From an uncultured Actinoplanes sp. (GTDB taxonomy: Bacteria > Actinomycetota > Actinomycetes > Mycobacteriales > Micromonosporaceae), in NCBI GenBank assembly GCA_934667465.1, contig CAKUMG010000138.1, positions 1-9,790 of the forward strand: 9,790 bases of DNA. The letters are read 5' to 3'. Under the pieces are notes generated by a model. That model was not told the origin of the DNA. It saw nothing but the letters and a program-made list of their open reading frames with translations, and searched no databases. This document shows positions 1-8,897 of the stretch, piece after piece. Every line of letters starts with the position of its first letter. The first letter of the stretch is position 1. Made by a program: the position numbers and the translations under genes.

Positions 1-2919
1 GTTCAGGTCACGGTCGGCAACGCCGCCCCGGCGGCCTCGGACGACGTGGCGACGACGCCGTACCTGACGGACGTGGTGATCGACGTCCGCGGCAACGACA
101 GCGACGCCAACGGTGACGACCTGAGCATCATCTCGGTCAGCACCCCGGGGCATGGCACGGCCGACATCACCGCGGGCAAGGTCACCTACCGCCCGGCGGC
201 GAAGTTCTCCGGCACGGACACCTTCACCTACACGATCTCCGACGGCAGTGCGACCTCGTCGGCGACGGTCACCGTGACCGTGGAGAACGCCGACCCCGAG
301 CTCGCGAACATCACCGCGGCCACGGGCCACGCCGAGCCCCTCACGATCGACGTGGTGGCCCGCGCCAAGGACCCGAACGACGACCCGATGACGATCACGG
401 GCACCGGCCCGGCCGCGCACGGCACGGTCACCGTCGACCAGGACGGCAAGCTGGTCTACGAGCCGGTCAGGGGCTTCTCCGGTACGGACACCTTCACCGT
501 CACGGTCGGCGACGACCGGGGCGGCGTGGTCACGGCCACGGTGACCGTCACGGTCGCCAACGGCGTGCCCGTCGCGAAGCCCGACGCGGTCACCGCCGAG
601 TCGAACCTCGCGCTGCCCATTCCCGTGCTCGCCAACGACACCGACCCGAACGGCGACCCGCTGACCGTCACCGTGGACACCCCGCCGGCGCACGGCACCG
701 TCACGGTCGGCCCGGACGGCGTCGTCACCTACAAGTCCACCCCGGGCTACGTGGGCCCGGACAGCTTCCACTACACGGTCACCGACGGCCGGGGCGGCAC
801 GGACGGCGCCGCCGTCACGATCGTCGTCGTCAACTCGCCCCCGGTCGCCCGGAACGACGCGACCAGCACGCCCACCGACACCCCGGTCACGCTGACCGTG
901 CTGCAGAACGACACCGACCCCAACGGCGACCCGATCGCGGTCGTCGCCTTCACCAACGGCGCGCACGGGACCGTCACGATGACCGGCGGCAACCTGGTCT
1001 ACGCCCCCGCGACGGGCTTCTCCGGCACGGACACGTTCACCTACACGATCGAGGACGCGCCGGGGAACCGGGCGACAGCCGTCGTCACCGTCACGGTCCT
1101 CAACGCCGCCCCGATCGCGGTGGCGGACACCGCGGCGGCCCAGCCCGGCCGGCCCGCCGTCATCAGGGTGCTCGCCAGCGACACCGACCCGAACCTGGGC
1201 CAGAAGCTGCGCCTGACCACGGTGACCAAGCCGGGCAAGGGCACCGCCGTGGCCAACGCGGACGGCACCGTCACCTACACCGCCGCGGCCGGAGCCACCG
1301 GCACGGACACCTTCGAGTACACGGTGACCGACGACGCCGGCGGCGAGGACACGGCGACCGTCACGGTCACCCTCCGCCCGCTGCCGGTCACCGTCCCGGA
1401 CCGGGCGGCCACGCCCTCGGGTTCCGCGGTGGACGTGAACGTGCTCGGCAACGACACGACCAGCACGGGCGGCGCCCTGACGCTGGTCTCGGTCACCGCG
1501 CTGAAGAACGGCACCGCGGCGGTCGTGGACGGCAGGGTCCGCTACACGCCCCGGGCGGGCTTCGCCGGCACCGACACCTTCACGTACGTCGTCCGGGACA
1601 GCGACGGCGGCGAGTCGACCGGCACGGCCACCGTGGAGGTCGCGAACGCCGTGCCGGTCGCGACCGCCGACCGGGCCGCGGTGGCCCGGAGCGGGAAGAC
1701 CGACATCGACGTGCTGGCCAACGACACCGACGTCAACACCGGCCAGAAGCTCATGATCGCCTCGGTCGGCAAGCCGGGGCACGGCACCGCGGTCGTCCGG
1801 GACGGCAAGGTCCGCTACACCCCGGAGGCCGGCTGGACCGGCACCGACACGTTCACCTACGTCGTCGACGACGGCAACGGCGGCACCGCCACGGGCACGG
1901 TCGAGGTCACGGTCAGCGGCGAGGCCCCCGTGGCGCTGCCGGACACCGCGACGACGCCGTACCAGAAGCCCGTCGTCATCGAGGTCCTGGCGAACGACCT
2001 GGACCCGGACGGCGACCCGCTCACCGTCACCGGCGTCACCGCGCCGGACCACGGCACGGCGACCGTGACCGGCACCGCGGTGCGCTACACCCCGCCCGCG
2101 GGCTGGTCCGGCACGGCGACGTTCACGTACACGATCACCAACGGCACGACCAGTTCCACGGCGACCGTCACGGTCCGGGTCGGCGACGCCCCGGCGGTGC
2201 CCGACAGGTCGGCCACCGCCCGGCCGGGCTCCCCGATCACGATCCCGATGCCCACCAGGGACAAGAACGCGAAGCCGGTCACCGTGGTCACGATCGGCAA
2301 GCCGGCCCACGGCAGGGCCACGCTGAACGCGGACGGCACGGTCACCTACGTGCCCGAGGCGGGCTTCGCCGGCGCGGACAGCTTCGCCTACTCGGCGGTC
2401 GACGCGGACGGCAACATCGCCACCGGCACCGTCCGGGTCATGGTGGCCGGCACCGCGGCCGCGCCGAAGGCCCGCGACGACAGGGCCACCGTCGACGCCG
2501 GCAAGTCCGTGATCATCAACGTGCGCAACAACGACACGGACGCGCAGACCGTCGTGAAGGTGGGCAAGCCCCGGCACGGGCACGCGGTCGTCAACGCCGA
2601 CGGCACGATCACCTACGCGCCGGACGACTCCTACCGGGGCGGCACGGACACCTTCACCTACACGATCAGCGACGGCAGCGGCGGCACCGCACAGGCCACC
2701 GTCACGGTCACGGTGGAGAAGGCGGGCGGCGGCTCGCTGGTCAGGCTGCCCCGGACCGGCGCCGACCTGATGTCGGTCGGCGGCGTGGCCATCCTGACGC
2801 TGCTCGTCGGCGCGGCGCTCTTCTGGTTCGGCGGCCGCACCCCGGCCTGGCTGACGGCCGGCGGCGAGGACCGCGGGCCCGGCCGGCACCGGCCCGGCAA
2901 GCACGCCGTACGGGGCTGA
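1..2919 (+). CDS. Tandem-95-type Ig/cadherin-like repeat surface protein with LPRTG anchor (5' end outside window)
   Basis: The frame is open from base 1, so the GTG at 46 is an internal valine and the true start lies upstream; 972 residues are visible. Seen: ten consecutive repeats of about 91 residues, most carrying an N-D-x-D-P-x-G-D-P-L type acidic loop, an HGT turn, a DGxVxYTP strand, a GTDTFTYT strand and a closing ATVTVTV strand. The C-terminus has LPRTG (2746-2760), a hydrophobic segment (2767-2829) and an Arg/His/Lys-rich tail. Known: such tandem bacterial Ig/cadherin-like domains form extended stalks, often calcium-stiffened through acidic loops, and LPxTG proteins are covalently attached to peptidoglycan by sortase. 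Inferred: an exported, wall-anchored adhesin or structural fibre. The signal peptide and any N-terminal functional domain are not in the window, so the ligand is unknown. It converges on groEL and shares its terminator. Confidence 0.9.
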   Translation, partial: VQVTVGNAAPAASDDVATTPYLTDVVIDVRGNDSDANGDDLSIISVSTPGHGTADITAGKVTYRPAAKFSGTDTFTYTISDGSATSSATVTVTVENADPELANITAATGHAEPLTIDVVARAKDPNDDPMTITGTGPAAHGTVTVDQDGKLVYEPVRGFSGTDTFTVTVGDDRGGVVTATVTVTVANGVPVAKPDAVTAESNLALPIPVLANDTDPNGDPLTVTVDTPPAHGTVTVGPDGVVTYKSTPGYVGPDSFHYTVTDGRGGTDGAAVTIVVVNSPPVARNDATSTPTDTPVTLTVLQNDTDPNGDPIAVVAFTNGAHGTVTMTGGNLVYAPATGFSGTDTFTYTIEDAPGNRATAVVTVTVLNAAPIAVADTAAAQPGRPAVIRVLASDTDPNLGQKLRLTTVTKPGKGTAVANADGTVTYTAAAGATGTDTFEYTVTDDAGGEDTATVTVTLRPLPVTVPDRAATPSGSAVDVNVLGNDTTSTGGALTLVSVTALKNGTAAVVDGRVRYTPRAGFAGTDTFTYVVRDSDGGESTGTATVEVANAVPVATADRAAVARSGKTDIDVLANDTDVNTGQKLMIASVGKPGHGTAVVRDGKVRYTPEAGWTGTDTFTYVVDDGNGGTATGTVEVTVSGEAPVALPDTATTPYQKPVVIEVLANDLDPDGDPLTVTGVTAPDHGTATVTGTAVRYTPPAGWSGTATFTYTITNGTTSSTATVTVRVGDAPAVPDRSATARPGSPITIPMPTRDKNAKPVTVVTIGKPAHGRATLNADGTVTYVPEAGFAGADSFAYSAVDADGNIATGTVRVMVAGTAAAPKARDDRATVDAGKSVIINVRNNDTDAQTVVKVGKPRHGHAVVNADGTITYAPDDSYRGGTDTFTYTISDGSGGTAQATVTVTVEKAGGGSLVRLPRTGADLMSVGGVAILTLLVGAALFWFGGRTPAWLTAGGEDRGPGRHRPGKHAVRG
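19..2724 (+). repeat. Ten tandem ~91-residue Ig/cadherin-like domain repeats
   Basis: Repeat boundaries, read from the closing TVTV strand to the next P-V-A-x-x-D opening, fall at about 19, 292, 565, 838, 1108, 1381, 1651, 1924, 2188 and 2455. The period is 264-273 bases. Repeats 3, 4 and 8 keep the full acidic calcium-type loop. Repeat 6 (NDTTSTGG) and repeat 9 (TRDKNAKP) have lost most acidic positions, and repeat 10 is shortened there (NNDTDAQT). Repeats 5 and 7 share an unusual T-D-x-N-x-G-Q-K-L version. The array very likely continues upstream of base 1. Confidence 0.9.
2746..2916 (+). other. Sortase sorting signal: LPRTG, membrane segment, basic tail
   Basis: LPRTG is encoded at 2746-2760, after a short Gly-rich linker. 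A membrane-spanning stretch of about 21 residues (from LMSVGGVAIL to LFWF) follows at 2767-2829. After it comes a basic tail of about 29 residues ending KHAVRG. The order motif, hydrophobic segment, positive charge is the classic cell-wall sorting signal. The tail is longer than the few residues usual in Firmicutes proteins. The motif reads LPxTG rather than the LAxTG favoured by class E sortases of many actinomycetes, so a class A- or F-like sortase may process it; that choice is inference. Confidence 0.85.
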
Positions 2920-2939
2920 CGCTCCGCGGGAACGGAAAA

Positions 2940-2967
2940 GCGGGCCACCCCGGCAGGGGTGGCCCGC
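2940..2967. terminator. Bidirectional hairpin terminator between convergent genes
   Basis: A perfect 12-bp inverted repeat, GCGGGCCACCCC (2940-2951) and GGGGTGGCCCGC (2956-2967), encloses a GGCA loop. On the minus strand it is followed by TTTTCC, a short T tract suiting the end of groEL, whose stop is 21 bases before the stem. On the plus strand it is followed by GTTTCG, 20 bases after the repeat-protein stop. It can therefore serve both genes. Confidence 0.88.
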
Positions 2968-2988
2968 GTTTCGCGAAAGGGGGTGGAC

Positions 2989-4713
<1,725 letters not shown>

Positions 4714-4803
4714 TCAGGCCGAGCCGGATAGCCCGCGACGACCGGTCCCGCACCCCGGTGCCGATGGCAGCACCGCGGCCGTGGACCCCACCGTCCCGAC
4801 CTG

Positions 4804-4830
4804 CTGGCACTCACAGGTCGCGAGTGCCAA
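4804..4830. promoter_or_regulatory. CIRCE operator 1 (HrcA site), nearest groEL
   Basis: CTGGCACTC, nine bases, GAGTGCCAA. The inner eight bases of each arm pair perfectly. The 9-9-9 geometry and the GCACTC/GAGTGC core match the CIRCE element (TTAGCACTC-N9-GAGTGCTAA) bound by the heat-shock repressor HrcA. It lies 192 bases upstream of the groEL start codon and covers the predicted transcription start. Confidence 0.92.
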
Positions 4831-4835
4831 GACCT

Positions 4836-4864
4836 TGTTTAGCACTCCCCCGGGTCGAGTGCAA
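4836..4864 (-). promoter_or_regulatory. Candidate groEL promoter overlapping CIRCE 2
   Basis: On the minus strand, TTGCAC (4859-4864) and TAAACA (4836-4841) are separated by exactly 17 bases. The hexamers match sigma-70-type consensus only moderately (about 3 of 6 each). Their position inside the upstream CIRCE, with +1 expected near 4829 in the downstream CIRCE, is what HrcA repression would need. A start within a few tens of bases either side cannot be excluded. Confidence 0.5.
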
Positions 4865-4865
4865 G
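4839..4865. promoter_or_regulatory. CIRCE operator 2 (HrcA site), upstream copy
   Basis: TTAGCACTC, nine bases, GAGTGCAAG. The left arm is the exact consensus. The right arm matches GAGTGCTAA except at two of its last three bases. It lies 35 bases from CIRCE 1, leaving only eight bases between the two operators. Confidence 0.88.
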
Positions 4866-5022
4866 GACAACAGCCAGGTTGGCGGCACCGGCGCAACACC
4901 TCGTTGATCACGATGCGTGAACGATCCGCAGCCCACGAAACCGGGCCGGGCCGGCGCCACGACGGCGATCACCCAGCTCGGCGACCACCTCCGGGAGGAC
5001 CCGCCCGAGACACATCCCGTAC
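4866..5022. other. Intergenic stretch with no supported gene
   Basis: Between the CIRCE pair and the AT-rich island I see no operator, RNA gene or convincing small gene. The ATG at 4913 opens a plus-strand frame of 94 codons to 5197. Fewer than half of its early codons end in G or C, it contains a TTA codon, it has no ribosome site, and it runs through the promoter-like region, so I do not call it. Confidence 0.6.
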
Positions 5023-5066
5023 ACCTGTCCGTAATGAGTTATTTGACCGATTCAATCCGGACAGGT
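5023..5066. promoter_or_regulatory. Nested inverted repeats, operator-like
   Basis: ACCTGTCCG (5023-5031) and CGGACAGGT (5058-5066) form a perfect 9-bp inverted repeat with a 26-base AT-rich spacer. Nested and overlapping it are TTGACC (5043-5048) and GGTCAA (5064-5069), whose centres are 21 bp apart, two helical turns. This sits just before the candidate glycosyltransferase promoter, as a dimeric or cooperative regulator site would. The regulator is unknown. Confidence 0.45.
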
Positions 5067-5069
5067 CAA
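5041..5069 (-). promoter_or_regulatory. Candidate minus-strand promoter (second groEL start?)
   Basis: The minus strand reads TTGACC (5064-5069), 17 bases, TCAAAT (5041-5046). The -35 matches 5 of 6 and the -10 matches 4 of 6, but the usually invariant second A is C. It would give a groEL message with a leader of about 420 bases that passes through both CIRCE sites. Confidence 0.28.
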
Positions 5070-5078
5070 TGCTAAATT
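5070..5078 (+). promoter_or_regulatory. Candidate extended -10 promoter for the glycosyltransferase gene
   Basis: TGCTAAATT fits the extended -10 pattern TGn-TAnnnT inside the only AT-rich island of this region. No good -35 lies at 17-18 bases; TTCAAT (5051-5056) is 16 bases away and weak, and TTGACC (5043) is 24 away. Transcription would start near 5085, giving a leader of about 118 bases that contains a 7-bp dyad, CCGCGTC (5095-5101) and GACGCGG (5117-5123). Confidence 0.38.
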
Positions 5079-5188
5079 GGCCGTCGCTCCTGGTCCGCGT
5101 CCATCCGTCGGCAATTGACGCGGCGTGTAGCGTGCCGGGAGCGGCGAGCCAGCCGAGAGACAGTGGGCGGTCCGGCCTCGACCGGATT

Positions 5189-5194
5189 GAGGAG
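5189..5194 (+). promoter_or_regulatory. Ribosome binding site deciding a GTG start
   Basis: GAGGAG lies eight bases before the GTG at 5203. The in-frame GTG at 5194 overlaps this site and so has no usable spacing. The start is therefore placed at 5203. Confidence 0.75.
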
Positions 5195-5202
5195 TGAGCG
5201 GA

Positions 5203-8200
5203 GTGGACAACCGTATTGTCGGCGCGGACGACAGCGCCCACCTACGGGAGGCGGCAGCCCAGCGGATCCCGGCGCAGCGATCACCCAGCGTCACGGATTC
5301 CGCCGAGGACCAGCCCACGCGTCCGAGCGTCAGCACGAGGCCCCTGCTGAGCGTCGTGGTGCCCGCCCACGACATCGAGACCTATCTCGACGAGTGCCTC
5401 ACCTCGCTCTCCCGGCAGACCTACACCAACCTCGAGATCGTCGTCGTGGACGACGGCTCGGTCGACGGCACCGGCGCGATCGCCGACGCGTGGGCCGCCA
5501 AGGATTCCCGCTTCAAGGCGATCCACCAGGAGGAGAGCGGGCCGGGCATCGCGCGCAACACCGGCATCGCCGCGGCCAAGGGCACGTTCCTGGCGTTCTG
5601 CGACGGCGACGACATCGTGCCGTCCTACGCCTACGAGATGCTGATCAACACCCTGGACCACACCGGCTCCGACTTCGCCTGCGGCGGGGTCCGGCTGCTG
5701 ACCTCCAAGGGCGCCGCGCCGTCGGGCATGCACACCGCGATCTTCGGCAAGACCGTGCTGCGCACCCACGTCCGGGAGCGGCACGCGCTCCTCAAGGACC
5801 GCACGATGTGGAACAAGGTCTACCGCCGCCGGTTCTGGGACGAGAACGGCATCACGTTCCCCCCGGGCCTGCACGAGGACATCCCGCCGTCGCTGATCGC
5901 GCACGCCATGGCCACCACCGTCGACATCCTCAACGTGCCGGTCTACTACTGGCGCCGCCGCGAGGCCGGCGAGCGGTCGATCACCCAGCGCCAGAACGAC
6001 TGGACCACCACCGGCGACCGCTTCGGGGCGATCGACACGGTCCGCAGCTTCCTCGAGAGCCACGGCCAGGACGAGGTCAAGGAGGCGTACGACTACAACG
6101 TGCTCGTCGACGACTTCGCCATCGTCGCCCGCCAGCTGCCCGACGCCGACCCGGAGTTCCAGGCGGCGTTCATGCGCGAGGTCAAGCTCTTCCTCACCCG
6201 GGTGTCGCCGGCCACGTTCGACCGGCTGCCCCCGAAGTTCAAGGTGCTCTGGCACCTCGTCCGCCAGGACAAGCTGGCCCAGGTCGTCGAGGTGCTGCAG
6301 GCCAGCCGTCCCGGCATGACCATCGGCACCAAGCACGAGGGCAGCAAGCGCTACGCCGAGCTGCCGTTCCTGGACGACCCGTCGGCCGGCGTCCCGCGCG
6401 AGTTCTACGAGCTCGGCAAGCCCGCGCTCCGCAGCCGGGTCACCGAGATCACCTGGCGCGACGGCAAGATGGTGATCCGCGGTTACGCCTACGTGGACGG
6501 CACGGCCGCCAACTCCCGGTGGACCTCGGTGCGCGTCATCCGGCTGCGCGAGCGCAAGACCGGCCGCACGATCACCCTGCCCGCCACCCCGCGCCGCGAG
6601 CCCGAGGCGACCGCCACCTCCAGCCGCCCCAACCAGTCCTACGACTGGTCCGGCTTCGAGGTCACCGTCGACCCCGCCGCCCTGCAGTCCGGCGGCCGCT
6701 GGGGCGAGGGCCGCTGGCAGCTCGCGGTCGGCGTCCTCTCCGGCACCAAGCTGCGCAAGAACCGGCTCAAGGTCGGCGCGTTCCCGACCAAGCTGCGCCT
6801 CACGCCGCAGGTCCTCGACGCCTCCACCCAGATCACCCCGGTGACCGACGGCGCCAACATCATGCTGCGCATCGACAAGGTCTCCGCCAAGGCGACCTCG
6901 ATCGCGTTCGAGGACGACAAGCTGGTCATCGCCGGTCACGTCCTCGGCAGCCAGCCGAGCGCCGGACGGATCCGGCTGTGCCGCATCCCCGACATCGCCG
7001 ACGCCCACGCGGCGGTCGAGTTCGGCGAGACCCGGCGCGGCAGCACGCCGTTCCGCGCGGTCGTGGATCTCAAGGACCTGTTCGCCGACGCCGGTCCCGC
7101 GGTCATGCCCCCGCCGGGCGGCCCGATGGACCGCTGGCGCATCCAGATGGGCTTCTTCAGCGGCGGCCAGCAGTCCGAGCACCTGCTCAGCGAGGACCTG
7201 CCGGACGCGCGGACCGTCGCGTTCGAAAGGCACGTGTTCGTCCGGCGCTCCACCGCGGGCTTCCTGTGGCTGTGCGCCCGCGCCCAGGGCCCGGTGGCGA
7301 ACTCCGCCGCGTGGGAGCCCGACGGCACGCTCGTGCTGAGCGGCGACTTCCGGCCGGCCGACGGCCCGCCGGAGCTCAAGCTCCGCACCCGCAGCGGCAC
7401 CGACGACCGCCCGCTCGAGGTCACCGTCGACGGCGACCAGTGGGTCACGCGGGTCAACCCGAGCAAGATGCCGTCCTGGGGCGGCGTGATCGAGCTGCGG
7501 CCCTCGCTCTGGGACTTCCTGGTCTCGCACAACGCCGAGGGCCCCAACAGGTTCACCAACCTGGTCGTGGCGAACGCCGTCCGGGCGATGTGCCCGGCCT
7601 ACTCCCCCGACGAGCACCGCGAGTTCCTGCTGGAGCTGTCCGACGGCGACTTCGTGGCGCTGCGCGCGGGCTCGGTGCTCAAGGTCGAGGAGCGCGGCGC
7701 CTATGCCCGCACCCAGCTGCGCGAGAAGCGCACGGCGACCCTGCGCCGCAGCCCGCTGCGCGACGTCGTGCTGTTCGAGTGCTTCGGCGGCCGGCAATAC
7801 TCCGACAGCCCGAAGCGGATCCACGAGGAGATCCTCCGCCGCGGCCTGCCGCTCGAGGCGCAATATCTCTCCGTCCGCGACGGCCAGGCGCCCGTGCCGG
7901 AGACGCTCACCCCGGCCCGCCTCGGCGGCACCGAGTGGTACGACGCGCTGGCCACCGCCCGCTTCATCGTCACCACCTCGCACCTGCCGGACTGGTTCGT
8001 GCGCCGCCCGGGGCAGGTCGTGGCGCAGATCTGGCACGGCACCCCGCTCAAGCGGCTCGCGTTCGACGTCACCGACATCCGCCACGCGGACTGGAACTAC
8101 CTCGAGCGGGTAGAGCGCGAAACCCCCAACTGGTCGTTCCTGGTGTCGCCCAACACCTTCAGCACCCCGATCCTGCAGCGGGCGTTCCGCTACCAGGGCG

Positions 8201-8844
8201 AGATGCTCGAGTCCGGCTACCCCCGCAACGACGTGCTGGTCGACCCGGACCCGGTGGCCATGGCCGCCATCCGCCGGCGCATCGGCCTCCCCGAGGGCAA
8301 GCGGGTCGTGCTCTACGCCCCCACCTGGCGTGACGACGAGTTCTACGGCTCGGGCCGCTACAAGATGTCGATGCAGCTCGACCTCGCCGCCGCCCGGCGG
8401 GCGCTCGGCGACGACCACGTCCTGCTGGTGCGCCGCCACCCCAACGTCGTCGACCCCATCCCGAACGACGGCTCGGGCTTCGCGATCGACGTGTCGACGT
8501 ACCCCGACATGGCGGACCTCTGCTCGATCGCGGACGTGCTCATCACGGACTACTCCTCGGTGATGTTCGACTTCGCCAACACCGGGCGGCCGATCCTGCT
8601 CTTCACGTACGACCTCGAGCACTACCGGGACCGGCTGCGCGGCTTCTACTTCGACTTCGAGCGCGAGGCACCCGGCCCGCTCCTGATGACGTCCGACGAC
8701 GTGATCAGCGCGCTGACCGAGGTCGCGGCGGACCCGACGGCCTACCAGGACGAGCGCGCGGCGTTCAAGGCGCGCTTCTGCGACCTGGACGACGGCAAGG
8801 CGACCGCGCGGGTGCTCGACCGGATCCTGGAGCTCGGCGGCTGA
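5203..8844 (+). CDS. Bifunctional GT2 glycosyltransferase / TagF-type CDP-glycerol glycerophosphotransferase
   Basis: A 1213-residue cytoplasmic enzyme without signal peptide or membrane helix, probably working at the inner membrane face on a wall polymer. Seen (numbering from 5203): a disordered N-terminus to about 45; a GT-A fold with SVVVPAHD (50-57), VVVDDGSVDGT (80-90), the GPGIARNTG block and the metal-binding FCDGDD (132-137); a helical part to about 400; three beta-rich segments (about 410-525, 564-650, 700-780); then a TagF-type domain with WHGTPLK (944-950), APTWRDDE (1039-1046), RRHPN (1077-1081) and TDYSSVMFDF (1115-1124). The two histidines (945, 1079) correspond to those needed for catalysis in TagF. 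Known: TagF adds glycerol phosphate units from CDP-glycerol to teichoic acid, and GT2 enzymes add sugars. Inferred: one protein makes a glycosylated polyol-phosphate polymer. The exact polyol and sugar cannot be read from sequence. It is a single-gene unit here, without other tag genes. Confidence 0.93.
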   Translation: MDNRIVGADDSAHLREAAAQRIPAQRSPSVTDSAEDQPTRPSVSTRPLLSVVVPAHDIETYLDECLTSLSRQTYTNLEIVVVDDGSVDGTGAIADAWAAKDSRFKAIHQEESGPGIARNTGIAAAKGTFLAFCDGDDIVPSYAYEMLINTLDHTGSDFACGGVRLLTSKGAAPSGMHTAIFGKTVLRTHVRERHALLKDRTMWNKVYRRRFWDENGITFPPGLHEDIPPSLIAHAMATTVDILNVPVYYWRRREAGERSITQRQNDWTTTGDRFGAIDTVRSFLESHGQDEVKEAYDYNVLVDDFAIVARQLPDADPEFQAAFMREVKLFLTRVSPATFDRLPPKFKVLWHLVRQDKLAQVVEVLQASRPGMTIGTKHEGSKRYAELPFLDDPSAGVPREFYELGKPALRSRVTEITWRDGKMVIRGYAYVDGTAANSRWTSVRVIRLRERKTGRTITLPATPRREPEATATSSRPNQSYDWSGFEVTVDPAALQSGGRWGEGRWQLAVGVLSGTKLRKNRLKVGAFPTKLRLTPQVLDASTQITPVTDGANIMLRIDKVSAKATSIAFEDDKLVIAGHVLGSQPSAGRIRLCRIPDIADAHAAVEFGETRRGSTPFRAVVDLKDLFADAGPAVMPPPGGPMDRWRIQMGFFSGGQQSEHLLSEDLPDARTVAFERHVFVRRSTAGFLWLCARAQGPVANSAAWEPDGTLVLSGDFRPADGPPELKLRTRSGTDDRPLEVTVDGDQWVTRVNPSKMPSWGGVIELRPSLWDFLVSHNAEGPNRFTNLVVANAVRAMCPAYSPDEHREFLLELSDGDFVALRAGSVLKVEERGAYARTQLREKRTATLRRSPLRDVVLFECFGGRQYSDSPKRIHEEILRRGLPLEAQYLSVRDGQAPVPETLTPARLGGTEWYDALATARFIVTTSHLPDWFVRRPGQVVAQIWHGTPLKRLAFDVTDIRHADWNYLERVERETPNWSFLVSPNTFSTPILQRAFRYQGEMLESGYPRNDVLVDPDPVAMAAIRRRIGLPEGKRVVLYAPTWRDDEFYGSGRYKMSMQLDLAAARRALGDDHVLLVRRHPNVVDPIPNDGSGFAIDVSTYPDMADLCSIADVLITDYSSVMFDFANTGRPILLFTYDLEHYRDRLRGFYFDFEREAPGPLLMTSDDVISALTEVAADPTAYQDERAAFKARFCDLDDGKATARVLDRILELGG

Positions 8845-8848
8845 TCGC

Positions 8849-8889
8849 ACCGGGCCGGGACGCCGATTCTCACGGTGTGCCGGCCCGGT
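8849..8889 (+). terminator. Hairpin terminator after the glycosyltransferase gene
   Basis: ACCGGGCCGG (8849-8858) and CCGGCCCGGT (8880-8889) form a perfect 10-bp stem starting four bases after the stop codon. The 21-base loop can form a small inner CCG/CGG stem. There is no T tract, which is common for actinobacterial terminators. Confidence 0.65.
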
Positions 8890-8897
8890 CCCGATCT

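Noticed and set aside
46..48. GTG as the start of the repeat-protein gene
   Set aside because: The frame is open to base 1 and the residues before it (VQVTVGNAAPAASDD) fit the end of a previous repeat and the start of the next, so the codon is internal.
2969..2978. Palindrome TTTCGCGAAA near the groEL stop codon
   Set aside because: Ten perfectly symmetric bases could be a protein site, but it lies between two convergent gene ends just beyond a strong terminator, where no promoter is expected. It is most likely incidental.
4913..5197. A 94-codon plus-strand frame whose TGA overlaps the alternative GTG at 5194
   Set aside because: The overlap looked like translational coupling. However, the third-position GC is far below that of the genes, it contains a TTA codon, it lacks a ribosome site, and it covers the promoter-like island.
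5115..8333. A 1072-codon plus-strand frame inside the fusion-enzyme gene
   Set aside because: Its translation is an Arg/Pro/Ala-rich frame-shift product of the enzyme gene, and it begins upstream in the leader. The enzyme frame carries all conserved motifs.
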